A program made the position numbers and the translations under genes. Positions 34,601 through 47,439 of a stretch of 64,000 nucleotides of DNA are shown here, in pieces. The stretch's first letter is position 1. The number at the start of each line of letters is the position of its first letter. This stretch comes from Lingula anatina. Its lineage: Eukaryota > Brachiopoda > Lingulata > Lingulida > Lingulidae. Where the stretch lies: NCBI RefSeq assembly GCF_001039355.2, contig NW_019775672.1, forward strand, positions 65,563-129,562. Direction: 5' to 3'. A model generated the notes under the pieces. That model saw only the letters and a list, made by a program, of their open reading frames with translations. It was not told the DNA's origin and did not search any database.

Positions 34601-37600
34601 ATGCAGAATTTTGATGCAAAAAAGGGAAGAAAAGTATAGAAATAATTATATTAATTTCATTATTCATAATGGATACAGCATGGCTTAAGATATATAAGTA
34701 AGACTGAATACATTTTCCTATATGAGGCCCATGTACAGTGTATCTCTCATATTTTGAGATGAAAAAACTTGAATAGCACACATTATAGCCTATAATTTTA
34801 CCTGAAGCTCTGTTTTAGTAATACAGTATTCTCGGCATGCTTTGTAATAGCCCTCCAAGTCAATGCAACACACATTGCAATCCAAGTCCTGCATTGTGGA
34901 CATCTTCTCCTGCAGATCTGCCATGGTCTTCTTTCTCTCTGTGGTGCTCTTCTGTGAGTGGAACTCAGAAAAGCTTCTCTTCATCATGTCCTCTATGCGT
35001 AACTGTTCCACTCGAAGCAGGTTTAAAATCATGGAATAAGTGAGTCTAAACTGTGACTGAAGTAGTGTGGGTTTCCCCTATGAATGAAAAACAGTGACAA
35101 AAGTATTAATTACTAGGTATCATAATTATTTGCACCAGCTTAAAAATGTGAGTCTTCAATGAAGCAAAATCATAGTGATCTGTGTATTTTCAGTTTCAGA
35201 CTATTTCTCAACTTACGGTACCTGCTGTACCCGACTCAACCAAATGGTTTTGGAATGATGAAAGAAAATCTTACAAGCATCATTTTATGCAGGTCAGCCA
35301 TCTCTGGCACATCTCCTTTACACAGAATCATCACCGTCCCAGTAGCATCCAAACCTCTACGTCCTGCCCGACCCGCCATTTGGATGTACTCCCCTGGAAG
35401 TAGGTCACGGAATGCTGTCCCATCATGCTTTCTGATGGAGTCAAATATCACAGTCCTGGCTGGCATGTTGACTCCCATAGCAAAGGTTTCCGTGGCAAAC
35501 AAAACCTGGAATAATTGGTCTTCGTTTTTCTTTTTGTTTTTTTTTCATCAAATTAAATATTACTGGTATACTCATGTTAGGTTGAGTAAACCTATGGCAA
35601 ATATCTTGTGAAAAATTAAATCTAGACATAATATTGCAGATTTCAACATATCTGCTATAAAGTGATGTCACATCCAAATTTAATTATACCTAAACATTAC
35701 AATGATAGTTATCACTTGTGTATTATAGAATTAAATATTTTTATATTTTTAGGGTCTTGATAAACTTCTGGTAAGGTCAAAAGCTTGAGAAAAATCATCA
35801 AAGTTTTTTATCTGATATTTTAAAGTTTATACATGTATAATATACAGAAAAATCAATTTACATGTAATCCCATCTTATTCAAGTTGTTACAGAAGTATTA
35901 TTCGAACCAGCAGTGATCCCATGAACACTGAACAATAATCATGAACAGCTATCTAAACCAACTAAAGAACAACAGTAGATGCTACACCATTTTTTTTCTG
36001 TCATGCAGTGTACTGTATTCACCTTGACTAATCCTCTCTGAAAGCACATCTCTACTACCTCCTTGAGGATAGGCAGGATTCCACTGTGGTGAATGCCTAT
36101 ACCTCGCTTCAGGATGTCTTGCATGTGAAGAACCTAGTGGGTAAATGTGAAATGGTGGGGAGAGTTTTTACATGTATTAAACATAAAAACATCCACAACA
36201 GAAAAGTTAAATGTTATCTTTTGTCTGAGGTAGTAAAGACCAGCATAATCTGCTTGATCATTGTAGGCACAAACTACTCTAGGCAATCTACGTATCATAA
36301 AAACAAACTCTCATAGTTTCAGTCTCAAAGGTACAATGTCCCATTGAACAGTTTGCATCTGCTGTCTTTCTCTTAATCAAATTCTTTGATTTGCACCTTT
36401 TTTGTATCCCATTTAAACCACATACTGTAGCAAACGCATTTAGAGCTAAAAAATCCATATCGTTCTGTAATTTCACAGGTCACCTTGCTCACCTGGGGAA
36501 GTGTTTTATCTGACCCTTTAAGCTTGGCTATACTCTTCTGGAAGAAGATGTGTATCTCGCTCTTCTCACTCTGAGTGGTGAGGTCCACGCTGGACAAGTT
36601 GCTGGCATTGTCCTCGATCTTCTTCTTAGAGAATGTGAAGGCTACAGCAGGCAGCTTGTCCTTCTTCTTCAACATGTCTATCACTGAAAGCCACACATTT
36701 TTGTCCTAGAAAAAAAAAGTAAAGAATTACTCATAACTCTCTAGGAACACTTAAACCTATAATAAAAGAACATTTTATGACCAACTAGTTTCTATTTCAG
36801 TTAAACCCTTTCACAATTATTAAATCTACTGTACTTGGTGAGCAACCACAAGTTTGAATCTGCAGTAAACTAAATTTTCACGTCTTTTATACTGATCAGT
36901 ATATTAATTAAACAATTTACATCAAAATGTATTACAAAATACTAACAATAAGTTCTTCCTTTTCATCAACTGTAACATTTTTTTCGTTTAAGATCTGTTT
37001 TTACCTACCTGTGCAGGATTTCCTCCTCGAGCACCCTTTGGTCCAAAACTCTGAGATGACTTGCTGGTTCTTTCCTTTTTAGCCTCTATCGCCTGGTAAT
37101 ACCTGCAGCATATTGAGATATGATCACAGTAACAAATTCTCTGACATGTGACACAATTAAACCTGTGCATTTACATCATAATACAAATATTTCAATTGGG
37201 CAGAAAGGTAAACTGCTTTAATTGCCTATGTACCACTTTAATACTGAAGTCACCATAAGGTGTCATAGGTACCAGTCATACAATCACTTTTAAAAAGACA
37301 GAAGGAAACAAAGGCAAGGGAAACTTTCTGTAAACAATAAACTCCAAGGTTGCACTTAAAAATGTTACTCACCCTTTAGTAAGGAAGTTTCCTTTAGCAT
37401 CCTGGAGCAGGAAGAGTTCGTGACTGGTCTTGTTGCTGTTACCAGTGAAGAGGAAATGTTCCAATGGAACTGGTCTTTTAGGTGTACTGATAACATACAT
37501 CTTCTTTTTCTTGGTTCTCCTACATTATACACAAAGTTAATTGTTGAAAGGTAAGTAATCATGTAAAGAATGCATACCAGCTGGATGAATATTTAAGCTA

Positions 37601-40600
37601 TGTATTTTGGTCTAACTATTTCTATTTGATTGTGATTTGTGAACAGTTAAAGAAATATATGAACTTTAGTATTTTGCTGAAATTTACCCATGCTGAATGT
37701 CCAATTTACCATTTACAAAATGTGCTGACTACATTCAATAAAACTCACACCCAAAATCTGCCATATTAATTTCTAATGTGGTGCTGTCTTTCAGGCAGCC
37801 CAGCGTGAAACAAATACAAGATTTGACAGATTTTTTTTTTTTATGTGACAGCTGCATCTCTAAATTGCAACACAGTGTGTTAGGTGAGACAGAACACAAT
37901 GACTTACCCCACCCATCCAGCAAACTCCCGGGTATTTGGCACAGTGGCACTGAGCAGTATAATATTAACATGGTGTGGTAGCATAATTAGCACTTCCTCC
38001 CAGACCACTCCACGCTGTAACAATTAAAAATTCATCAAATGTTTCTCAATCATCAAGTTGAGAACATTACCAATGGTATTCAGATGCTTCCCTGAACTGT
38101 AACAGAAAGGGAAAAACCAGAAAATCTTATTCAATAGTGTCTTTTAATCTAAAAGCGTTTGAAATGTTTACAGTGAATAGTCACAAGCTATATCTTGTTT
38201 GAATACTCGGGTGTCATATTCAAAACTCAGCTCTTAGCTCTGTGCAAACATATGGGCTTATTGCCATATCATACCTCTGGGTCATTGATATAATGCACTT
38301 CATCAAATATCACCCACTCTAAATCTCTGACTACATCCGAGCCATTGTACAGCATAGATCTGGAAATATTAAAAAATTGTAACTTATTCTTTTTATTCCC
38401 CAAAACAAAACAAAAGATAAAAATCAAAACACTCATAACAGTTAACATCTTTAATCTATTTCATTATTACCATTATAACTAAAGCTTTCATTATCTCAAT
38501 TTGGTAAAATGAAAATAAATGCATTATAAACTAGCACAATTCAATAATATATGTTGAATTGTAACATCTCATAATTTTAGGGAGAATCATAACTTCTACA
38601 CATACCGTAAAATCTCTGTGGTCATAATCAAGCAAGAAGCCTCAGGGTGAATCTGCACATCTCCTGTAACTAAGCCCACATCCCCTTCATTGGAGAACCT
38701 CTGCTTGAAGTCACGGAATTTTTGATTGGATAAGGCTTTGATTGGAGACGTGTATATGGTCCTGGAAACACACAGGACATTTAATAAACAGATGAAATTT
38801 GTAGCTGATCATATTACATGTAGTAAACAAACTTTTCAATGAGCTTTGCTTTAACTCATGGCCAACACTTCTCATTTCATTAATTTGCCTATCACTTATG
38901 TCGAGAAATAAAATATAAGACCGAGTATGACAAGATAATAAAAGCATGGTTAACTCAACTAATATCTTGTAGATACAGGCTGCCTTTAGAGTAATACAAT
39001 ACAGGAATCGAGACAAATATTAATCTATTTTACCTGGTCATGTGTTTCATAGAAAGAGCAATGGCATACTCAGCAACTACTGTTTTACCAGCAGACGTGT
39101 GAGCAGCAACAAACACACTCTCGCCTTGCTCCAAACGTAGAATAGCTTGCTTCTGAAATATGTCTGGTTCAAATGGCCACTGAATAAAAAAAAGAAAAAG
39201 GCTAATTCAGTCACAGAATGTTTCCAGGGAATGAAAGATACTAATGTCACACTGTCATCTTTTGCAGTTACAGTGTATGTGTATCTTGCAAGCATAAACG
39301 TCACTTAAATATTTTTTTCACTTGGATAGCGAAACTTTCATTTCTAGTATATATATATATTTTGTAATATGGTCTTGTATTCTACATGTAGTTTAAGTTT
39401 TATGTAAGATCAAGGATTAAATATGTGAAGTACTTTGATAAAATAATGCCTGGAATGATATCCATGTTCTGGTAATGAAAACAAGTATTTTCACATGACT
39501 TTCTGAAAAATTCTGGAGGAATACTTCAAACAATATGAAGGCTTACTGTGCATGCCATCTCAGGAATTCTCTTATGAAAGTCACTGACAGGGTCAGTGAG
39601 ATCTATTGGAATAGCCCAGTTTTCCAGTGGCTCTTCCTGCTGCCTTGTTACCACGTCTCCCAGGTCAGAGTCTGTATTTGTGACTAGATTCTCAAAACTT
39701 TCACTTCTTGGAAGATCCTGTATATCAGCAGAATTCTGAAACTGATTTGCATAAATCATGTATCACGTGACACTGTATGAAATCTAAAAATACAGAATGT
39801 CAGGAAAAAGCAATGCATTTGATTAACAGCTACAAGTAGGTTAAGGAAGTAGTTTAATCCTTGCATGTTAAAATTGCCATATGCTAACTAGTTAGATAAT
39901 TTAATAAAAGAGAATGTCTTCAATTAACTTTTATAAATATTTATATTTTTAGAATTCTTTTGAAAATAGGACAATCATCATATGAAACATACATGTATGA
40001 GAGGGAGTACAATACTGGGGTACCTCTGAACTAGCTCTTTCTTTCGCTAGGATTTTTTTGATGAACTATGCAACAAACTTCATCTTTTGTATACTAGCTT
40101 ATTCATTTAATATTACTGATGAATGGGTTCAATACATTAAATAAGAATTAAGACAAATATGCCATTAATAATAGGGGTATTCACTTTGTCTTTGTCTGCT
40201 CCTTCTTTTTCCTTATCTTCCTCCTCCTCCTCTTCCCCTACACTGAAGTCCAGATCATCCGCTTCTAAAATGTCGCTCAGTTTCAGGAGATTGGGGGTCT
40301 GACTTGCTTCTTTTTGCAGTGTCCCCTCAGGGTTTTCAGTGCGACTTTTACACTCAAACACTATGCCATGATCAAAGCCAGGGGGGCAAGACAGGAGGTC
40401 TGAAAAATATGCTTAACATTTGATTGACCAATATCAAATATGATATGGACACTCCGACTTGAAAATAAAATATAAGTAAATTTTTCAAAACTCTAATACC
40501 AAAGTCAAAATCAAAATTCACAAAGAAACACCTACAAGATGTATATTACACAAAAAAAATAATAAAAGTTTGAAGTTCAATCGTAGGGCAGCAACCATAT

Positions 40601-43129
40601 TTACTCACCAGTTTCAAAATCTATTTGGGTTAGGTTGTCAGCCGCTAAGTCTGTAAAAACAGGTTCCTCAAGTCCTCCTGCAAACAAAAAATCTCATTAT
40701 AAATAATTCATTTACAACAAATGCAACTCCACATTGGCTCAAAATAAAATGCCCTAATTCAGATCTAATTCAGATCAACTCATTTCAAAAATATATTTTA
40801 CTGAGAGTTAGAAGCAGTGAGGAAAATATTGCACATTCTTTATCCCAAACAACACTATTCACAACGTAATTATAATAACAATTATCTAAAATCACAAAAG
40901 TAAGGCTTAATGACATCTCAACGTTCATAACACAAACTAAGTCATGCACCTGGCCAGAAAGGATAATTGGTGGAATTTCCCTTGATCCCTTCAGAGGGTG
41001 GACCTGGGGGACGAGATAGTGAGGTCGAGTTTTTGGCTGAACTTCCAGTATCATCCAGAAACTCCTGTTAAAACATCACAATAGCATATACATGTATTAA
41101 TTTTACAGCTCAAAGAAGGCACAGTTAGAGTAATACTTTCTCAGCAATTTGATGACAAGTTAAAACTACCCCTGTTTCATGTAAAGTGAAAGAGAAATGA
41201 TAGTATAACCTGAACTTAACAAGGATTCAAAGGAACAAAATATTATGCTTAATGTGTTATAATCTCTAGTTGCACCTAAGCTTCAATTTAATGTCAAAAA
41301 TCACACTTCAGCTTATAGCATTTACACATATTTTTTCTCTTTTTTGCAATAATCTTTACATTAATATGATGGCAAAGGAATAAGAATACTCTTTCAATCA
41401 GAAAGGACTCTAACCTCTTTATATCCAAGCAACTGACCAGTGGTCATATCTCTGTCCACCCTGATAGTGGTCTGGACAGGAGTGGGCTCTGCAAGGTATA
41501 AGTTGTCTGGACAGCCCTTACTGCTGAAAAACCTAAAACAAACAATGGACTTTCCAATCATAAACAGAATAAATGTAAATAATCTAATTTATCTAATATG
41601 TAATATCAGCATAAAAAAATCTATCAATGATTGAATAACCAAAAGGCAAGTAATTAAGTTCTCATTCTGTATTATTATACTATTGTTCTACGTAGATTGA
41701 TCGAACGCTGAATGCAAACAGATTAACTCATCTCCCCTTGATATTGAGCAGAAAACAAAAACTGGACAAAATAAGAGAATGTTGAACCAATAGGAAGTGT
41801 GTTAATCTGTTAATCTGATTACATTCAGTGAGAGTCTTGGCAGAGTTGGATCCATCTACATAGAACAATAGTTTCATTGGAAATGCACCCTAAAAGTTGT
41901 CTGCTAAATCAACCCACATTGAAGCTTTTCCTAATGCAATCAGTAGAATTTTACCTCTGTTTTTGTTCTTTGATGGCAGCTTGCATTTCAAGACAGTTTG
42001 AATATTACCTTTGAGTACGTTCAATGTCATACACAGGTAGCTTCTCTGGATGTGACAGATACTCTTCCAGGTCAGCTTTCAATGTGGGTAATACCGGAGG
42101 TAACCCCAAAGGCAGCTGAAAAAATCAATTGAAGATGTATGAGGGGTGTTAAAGATATCAGGCCCGTAGTCAGCAATTTCAAATGGGGGGTTCGTTTTTT
42201 TGAAAAAGTGGACCTTTTACCATTAAACCTTCATGTACCTAGATCAAATTCTATCCAAAGTGGACCTTTTTCCAGCAAAAAGGGCGGTTCTTTCGAACCC
42301 CCCGAACCCCCCCTGGCTACGGGCCTGGATATCCTATTTGGCCAAGGTATTAATTATTTCATTACCAAAAAGGATACAAAATGCATGTACTGGTATGGTC
42401 ATACAGCAACACTTTTGTTTACATTCCTTTAGATCTTTGAGTATTTCATCATGTGATTTCAGCTTGCAAAAGTTATAATAACAATAATTAAAACTAAATT
42501 AAAATAAAAACATACTTCAATATAAGGGCTAATGGATAATCATTCATTTAAGATAATAGTTTCAAGAGGACAAAATTCCCTTGTGCAGTCACCTTAAATT
42601 CATCATTCAGCATCAAGTGCAGGCCCGTAGGCAGGGGGGTTCGGGGGGTTTGAAAGAACCCCCCTTTTGCTGGGAAAAGGTCCCCTCTGGACAAAATTTT
42701 ATCTAGGCAAATGAAGGTTTCATGGTAAAAGGTCCAATTTTTCAGAAAAAGAATCCCCCTTTTGAAATTGCTGGCTACGGGCCTGAAGTGTCAGGCCTGG
42801 AGCAGGCATCGACGATCATGATCCTCAAGTTTACTCTATTTTCAGTCGATTGGATGAGCTGATTATTGTGCAGTTGTTGATTTGTTGCAAAGGCATCATT
42901 CATAAATAACATTAAAAATAAATTCGATACTAGCTAAAACTTGTTAAACTTGAATAAAATGGGGTACATACATGCATAAATAAAAAGAAGTTACCGTTTC
43001 CAGAGGTAATGAGGTGTCGGATGACTTCCTCCTCTCAATGACATCAAAATTATTGCAGGTGCCCACAGACAGAATGGAAAGGCCGTCGATATCAATGCCG
43101 TCCACAACCTGCCCAGCCATTGCGGACAT
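31621..43129 (-). CDS. SKIV2L: SKI2 / SKIV2L exosome-associated RNA helicase, complete
   Basis: This is the helicase subunit of the superkiller complex (SKI2-SKI3-SKI8), which feeds mRNA into the cytoplasmic exosome for 3'-5' decay and ribosome rescue. There are 23 exons (minus strand), from 42995-43129 down to 31621-31821. Intermediate exons are 42009-42115, 41415-41532, 40950-41064, 40609-40677, 40185-40399, 39547-39735, 39034-39179, 38606-38761, 38275-38359, 37908-38014, 37373-37519, 37009-37102, 36493-36705, 36023-36133, 35275-35505, 34802-35077, 34071-34459, 33443-33653, 33054-33164, 32533-32751 and 32126-32266. They sum to 3786 nt, 1261 residues (human 1246), with all phases consistent. 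Helicase motifs seen are AHTSAGKT (I), [12 protein letters not shown] (Ia), DEVH (II), SAT (III), [14 protein letters not shown] (V) and [10 protein letters not shown] (VI). The arch insertion and the DSHCT C-terminal domain, ending FAASLYIQ, follow. The start is the first ATG ([11 protein letters not shown]); Met4 is an alternative. Confidence 0.97.
42159..42327 (+). mobile_element. MITE, CAGGCCCGTAG family, copy 1
   Basis: This 169-bp foldback element lies in SKI2 intron 1. Its ends are CAGGCCCGTAGTCAG and, inverted, CTGGCTACGGGCCTG. It is flanked by a 5-bp direct repeat GATAT (42154-42158 and 42328-42332), which I read as the target-site duplication. The interior has C-rich and G-rich stretches around GGTTCG and GTGGACCTTTT. 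It has no coding capacity. Five-base duplications with CAGG ends fit some hAT-type transposons, but the superfamily is not certain. Confidence 0.8.
42620..42785 (-). mobile_element. MITE, CAGGCCCGTAG family, copy 2 (inverted)
   Basis: This 166-bp element is related to the copy at 42159 but inserted in the other orientation, in the same SKI2 intron. Ends are CAGGCCCGTAGGCAG and CTGGCTACGGGCCTG, with a perfect 5-bp flanking repeat AAGTG (42615-42619 and 42786-42790). The two independent target duplications define the element ends precisely. Confidence 0.82.
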
Positions 43130-44019
43130 GCAGAGTTAGAGCAACTTTGTGAGGAGTACTCTAACTTCAAAATGAAAGTGATGCTATAGCAAATCTGAAA
43201 TTATTTAAATAAGTCTAGTTGCAAACTGTTGGTTGTCCATTAACGCACATTTACCTTTAACGTGAAAATGCATTTAATTCGACTCTTATTAATTAGGAAA
43301 ACCAAATACATACAGTATATGATGTCCATACAGACATTCAAGTGCTTCTGCTATTCCAGCTACACAGTGGTTCTAATGCAGGAACCTGTAGATAGGTGGC
43401 GTTGAAGTCAGGAGAACCCTGCAAGTCCGGAGAGAGGGCGGGGATCTTCTAAAGATACACCATACGGGATTTTAATCATAAAGTTAGGCACACGCGCTTT
43501 TTAACTTGATTTTTAAAATTAATGTGGGATATAACGCAGTTTAATGTGTAAGTTCTGTATTATTCATTGCACAATATTTATCAAATGTGTACTTGTTTAC
43601 GGACCCAGAACATGGGGTCCCAGAACATGCCCTGCTAGCCCATGTTTTTGTTTCGTGAATTTTTTAGGTTCAAGAAAGGCAACAACCAAAGACAGTGCAT
43701 CTAACTGGAGAAAAAGACAAAGTTGAATAACCTCCCGACCAAATCAACTATTATTACTTTTTTTCAAATTAATTTTTCTAAGAGTGGCCGTTTCAACTTG
43801 ATTAATCGACTTCAGTTCTTATTGTTTGAAAAGAAAATGATTTTAAAAAACCAATTAGGGCTTAGGCCATTCATTTACTTCTTTTGATCATTGCCTGATT
43901 TTCAGTGTCACCGAAACAACATGTACATGGGCGGATCCAGGATAATTTGAAAGGGGGTTCGCGGATGAGAAATTGACCATCCCCTTCCCCTGTTTAATTG
44001 ATTGTTTGTTTGTCTGCAG
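43130..44019. other. Region upstream of SKI2, no gene seen
   Basis: This is the presumed SKI2 promoter and leader followed by repeat-derived sequence. A fragment beginning GGGCGGATCCAGGAT (about 43929) is repeat-like. I see no exon with flanking splice sites. Confidence 0.5.
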
Positions 44020-44853
44020 GGCCGTAGCCTGAGCAAAATGCCAGGGGGGGCAATAAGCGGACACGAGGGGGCGAAGCCCCCGAGGGGGGAGGGTGTGGGA
44101 GGGGTTGTCCCCCTCCCACGGTGTGGAAAAATTTTAAAAANNNNNNNNNNNNNNNNNNNNNNNNNNNNNNNNNNNNNNNNNNNNNNNNNNNNNNNNNNNN
44201 NNNNNNNNNNNNNNNNNNNNNNNNNNNNNNNNNNNNNNNNNNNNNNNNNNNNNNNNNNNNNNNNNNNNNNNNNNNNNNNNNNNNNNNNNNNNNNNNNNNN
44301 NNNNNNNNNNNNNNNNNNNNNNNNNNNNNNNNNNNNNNNNNNNNNNNNNNNNNNNNNNNNNNNNNNNNNNNNNNNNNNNNNNNNNNNNNNNNNNNNNNNN
44401 NNNNNNNNNNNNNNNNNNNNNNNNNNNNNNNNNNNNNNNNNNNNNNNNNNNNNNNNNNNNNNNNNNNNNNNNNNNNNNNNNNNNNNNNNNNNNNNNNNNN
44501 NNNNNNNNNNNNNNNNNNNNNNNNNNNNNNNNNNNNNNNNNNNNNNNNNNNNNNNNNNNNNNNNNNNNNNNNNNNNNNNNNNNNNNNNNNNNNNNNNNNN
44601 NNNNNNNNNNNNNNNNNNNNNNNNNNNNNNNNNNNNNNNNNNNNNNNNNNNNNNNNNNNNNNNNNNNNNNNNNNNNNNNNNNNNNNNNNNNNNNNNNNNN
44701 NNNNNNNNNNNNNNNNNNNNNNNNNNNNNNNNNNNNNNNNNNNNNNNNNNNNNNNNNNNNNNNNNNNNNNNNNNNNNNNNTTTTTTTTTTCCCCCCAAAC
44801 CGGGGGGGGGGGGGGGGGCAGCTGCCCCCCCTGCCCCCCCGGAGGCTACGGCC
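44020..44853. mobile_element. G/C-run foldback element interrupted by an assembly gap
   Basis: The left end is CAGGGCCGTAGCCTG and the right end GGAGGCTACGGCC. Between them are short palindromes such as GGGGGCGAAGCCCCC, long G and C runs and 640 n (44141-44780). It resembles the CAGGCCCGTAG elements nearby and probably belongs to a related family. The homopolymer runs likely caused the gap. Confidence 0.45.
44141..44780. other. Assembly gap (640 n)
   Basis: A run of 640 undetermined bases. ORFs spanning it are meaningless. Confidence 1.
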
Positions 44854-45205
44854 ATGGACCGATTTTGATGAAATTTTCGGGAACTGTCAGAAGTGGTCCA
44901 AGGAACAGATGATTAGTTTTTGGTGGTGATCTGGATCAATAATCAATTAATAATCAATAATAATAATAAATTGCTGCCTTGGCGGAGGTCTGCGCTCTCG
45001 GAGTGCTTTTCTAGTTTTTTTTGGTTATTGGAGACTCAATGTCCTCTTCATTATATGCTTGTATGCTTCTAGTTAATCTTTTTAATAAAAGACCATTCAG
45101 GTAGTTGTAGGAGATGTAGATTGCCAAAATGCGACGTTTTATCTAGGCCTATATATCCAACTAATCAGTGAAGAAATTGAAAGAAGAGAAAAATGTTGAC
45201 TATAA

Positions 45206-45350
45206 GTCCCGTAGCCAGCCATTTCAAAGGAAGGGGTGTCATTTCCTAAAAAAAGAGGTCCTTTTACCATGAAATCCCCGTGTAGGTCATATAGTGCCCT
45301 TAGCGGACGACCTTCTTCTGGGGTTCGACACCCCTCTCGGCTACAGGCCT
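45206..45350 (+). mobile_element. MITE, CAGGCCCGTAG family, diverged copy 3
   Basis: This is an older relative: the left end reads GTCCCGTAGCCAGCCATTTC, the right end CGGCTACAGGCCT, and the interior keeps GGTCCTTTTACCATGAAA. The outermost bases have diverged and I find no clear target duplication. Confidence 0.6.
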
Positions 45351-45359
45351 ATTTATTTT

Positions 45360-45412
45360 GATAATTAAACAACATAAAAGATCACAGGAGCCGAGGGAGG
45401 TTAGCCCCCTAC

Positions 45413-45443
<31 letters not shown>

Positions 45444-46262
45444 ACACACGGAAACTTTTTTCAACCACGCCAGTACTAAAACAGGGGAACTACGGAGCCC
45501 TGCACACCATCTTTCAAGCAAATATATGGAGTAGTTAAAATATTTAAGCAAATGTTAAAATTACTGAAACATTCAATCACACCAAGTACATTATCCTTTC
45601 GTTATCCTTTCTCCTTGCAAAATTAAAGCTACCAAAAAAACTGGACAACTCCACATAAATGTTTATAGCAAAAATGTATTATCACTTTATCTTTATTATC
45701 ATCATTTGTGAATCAAGAAATGAAATGAAATGAACGTTTCTTCAAAGTGCAATGTGGATCGGTGTATATTGTGGCTCAGTGTTCCAGTGTACGCGGACAA
45801 GGTCGTCCAATGATGGCCTGGGGCAGGTGAGTAAACTTCAGGTTGTTATCACGTCAACAAGATGCAAGGACACTGCATATCATAATTGGGGGAGAGGCAT
45901 GCGAGGCTTTGCCCCATAAACTATTATTACATTGATTCTGTCCTCCGAAGTAAATGCATATTTTTTTCTTCTTAAACAAAAAAATTAAGGTATGAAATCG
46001 CTGAATGTATTTCAAACGTAGGTGTAGAAACAATATAACAATGAAATTTGGGTCTCACTCTCACACGACACCCCCGCGTTAAAACTGACAACATGGTGAC
46101 GACAGCAACGCCCCCAGCCGACAGTCTAAGATTGGAAGTCTAAGAGCGGGCAATTGTGAACCTGTAATCGCCTTACATCACACATGGCAGCGGGATGGAT
46201 AGTTTGTTTACTTGCACAAAACACCGAATGTTTCGTCTTTCTCCAGTGTGCTTCTGTGAATT
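45360..46262. other. Intergenic, C run and (CA)n, no gene seen
   Basis: A poly-C/(CA)n tract lies at about 45411-45449. The rest has no recognisable exon. The GC-richer part from about 46060 leads into the 26-bp repeats and the composite repeat region. Confidence 0.5.
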
Positions 46263-46340
46263 CGACTCTTGAACCCGCTACGGACTCGCGACTCTTCAAC
46301 CCGCTACGAACTCGCGACTCTTCAACCCGCTACGGACTCG
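46263..46340 (+). repeat. 26-bp tandem repeat, three copies
   Basis: Three consecutive near-perfect copies of a 26-bp unit containing CGACTCTTCAACCCGCTACG. It is unusually GC- and CpG-rich for this window. Confidence 0.85.
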
Positions 46341-46506
46341 TCGCTCTGGGAAATGTAGATGTACAAATAACACTAAGCTCTTAGCCCGGACGTCAAATAA
46401 CCGACACAGGAAAATTGAATAGACTGAAATCCAAGCTACTGGAGATGGGTTAGTGCCACTATCATACTCTCTTTTCATTCCTGTCATATTCCTCTTATGC
46501 CCATAT

Positions 46507-46672
46507 TTCTAGGTCGTTATTGAAAGTTGAATGCCCTTTGAGGCTAGAACCAAAACCTTCATATGCCCTATTTAGGTCACGCTTGTTTGGTTGTCGTGTT
46601 TCTCTTCTAAGGCTGATGTGCATTTTCTCTCAAGTGTGAGTGAGTGTTTTTCCCTTTTGAGTATTGTTTTTA
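46507..46672 (+). repeat. Left direct repeat flanking the mini-exon array
   Basis: This segment of about 165 bp is clearly homologous to 49801-49964 on the far side of the array. Shared blocks include TTTGAGGCTAGAAC, TTCATATGCCCTAT and GGCTGATGTGCATTTTCTCT. The pair brackets about 3.1 kb. It may be the long-diverged ends of one element or a duplicated 3' exon. Confidence 0.8.
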
Positions 46673-46682
46673 TGTACAGACA

Positions 46683-47100
46683 CTTTTTTCAGCATATATA
46701 CAACACCAATAACACGATAAGTGAAAAAATGCTTTACCTTTTAGCTTGAATCTTACAGAACTGATGAGTTCGAAAGTTCGAAAATCGGCATGATCGGGTC
46801 ATTTTTATAAAAGTTATGCTGTTTTTTTTTTCACTTTTTTCCAGCATATATGCAACACCGACAACACGATATGTGAAAAAAAAATTTTACATTTGGATTG
46901 AAACACAGAACTGATGAATATTCATAGTACACAGGTCAAGTTAGAATATTGGCATGATCAGGCCATTTATATAAAAGTTATTCGTTTTTATTAAAAACTT
47001 TTTTCTGCATATATGCACCACCAATGATCAGTCTTACTGAAATACAGATTTAGTTCGAAAATAAGCTTGATTGGTTAAGTTTTGTTGAAGTTATGCCTTG
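46683..47100 (+). repeat. Degenerate repeat, about 150 bp, three copies
   Basis: Three diverged copies share CACTTTTTTCAGCATATATACAACACC-like starts (near 46681, 46831 and 46990), then ACAGAACTGATGA, GGCATGATC and ATAAAAGTTAT. They lie between the left direct repeat and the mini-exon array and seem to belong to the same composite element. Confidence 0.65.
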
Positions 47101-47439
47101 TTTTTGTATATAAGTGTTTTTTCCTCAGATTTAATTCTTAGGCATGTTAACAGTCTCATTTTTTAACTAATTAGATATGTAAAGGTGTTCTTTTGACTTT
47201 TTCTGCATCTTAACAATATTGTTAGTTGATTATATAGAAATGATGGTAAACCTGTTATTGTGTATTTTGTAATAAAGTTTCAAAAATGGAAATAAACTCA
47301 TATCTTTACAGTTTGTCAAATCAAGGAGTTATAACTCCTTGGTCAAATTCAATCATTCACTATGTTCAGAATCTCAGAATGCAGCAAATAGGACATTTGA
47401 AATTGTTCTATTGATATTTTTCCTATGTCAACAATTGAA

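Noticed and set aside
43908-44912. Three long ORFs (263-315 codons) near 44 kb
   Set aside because: They exist only because n bases are translated as X across the assembly gap.
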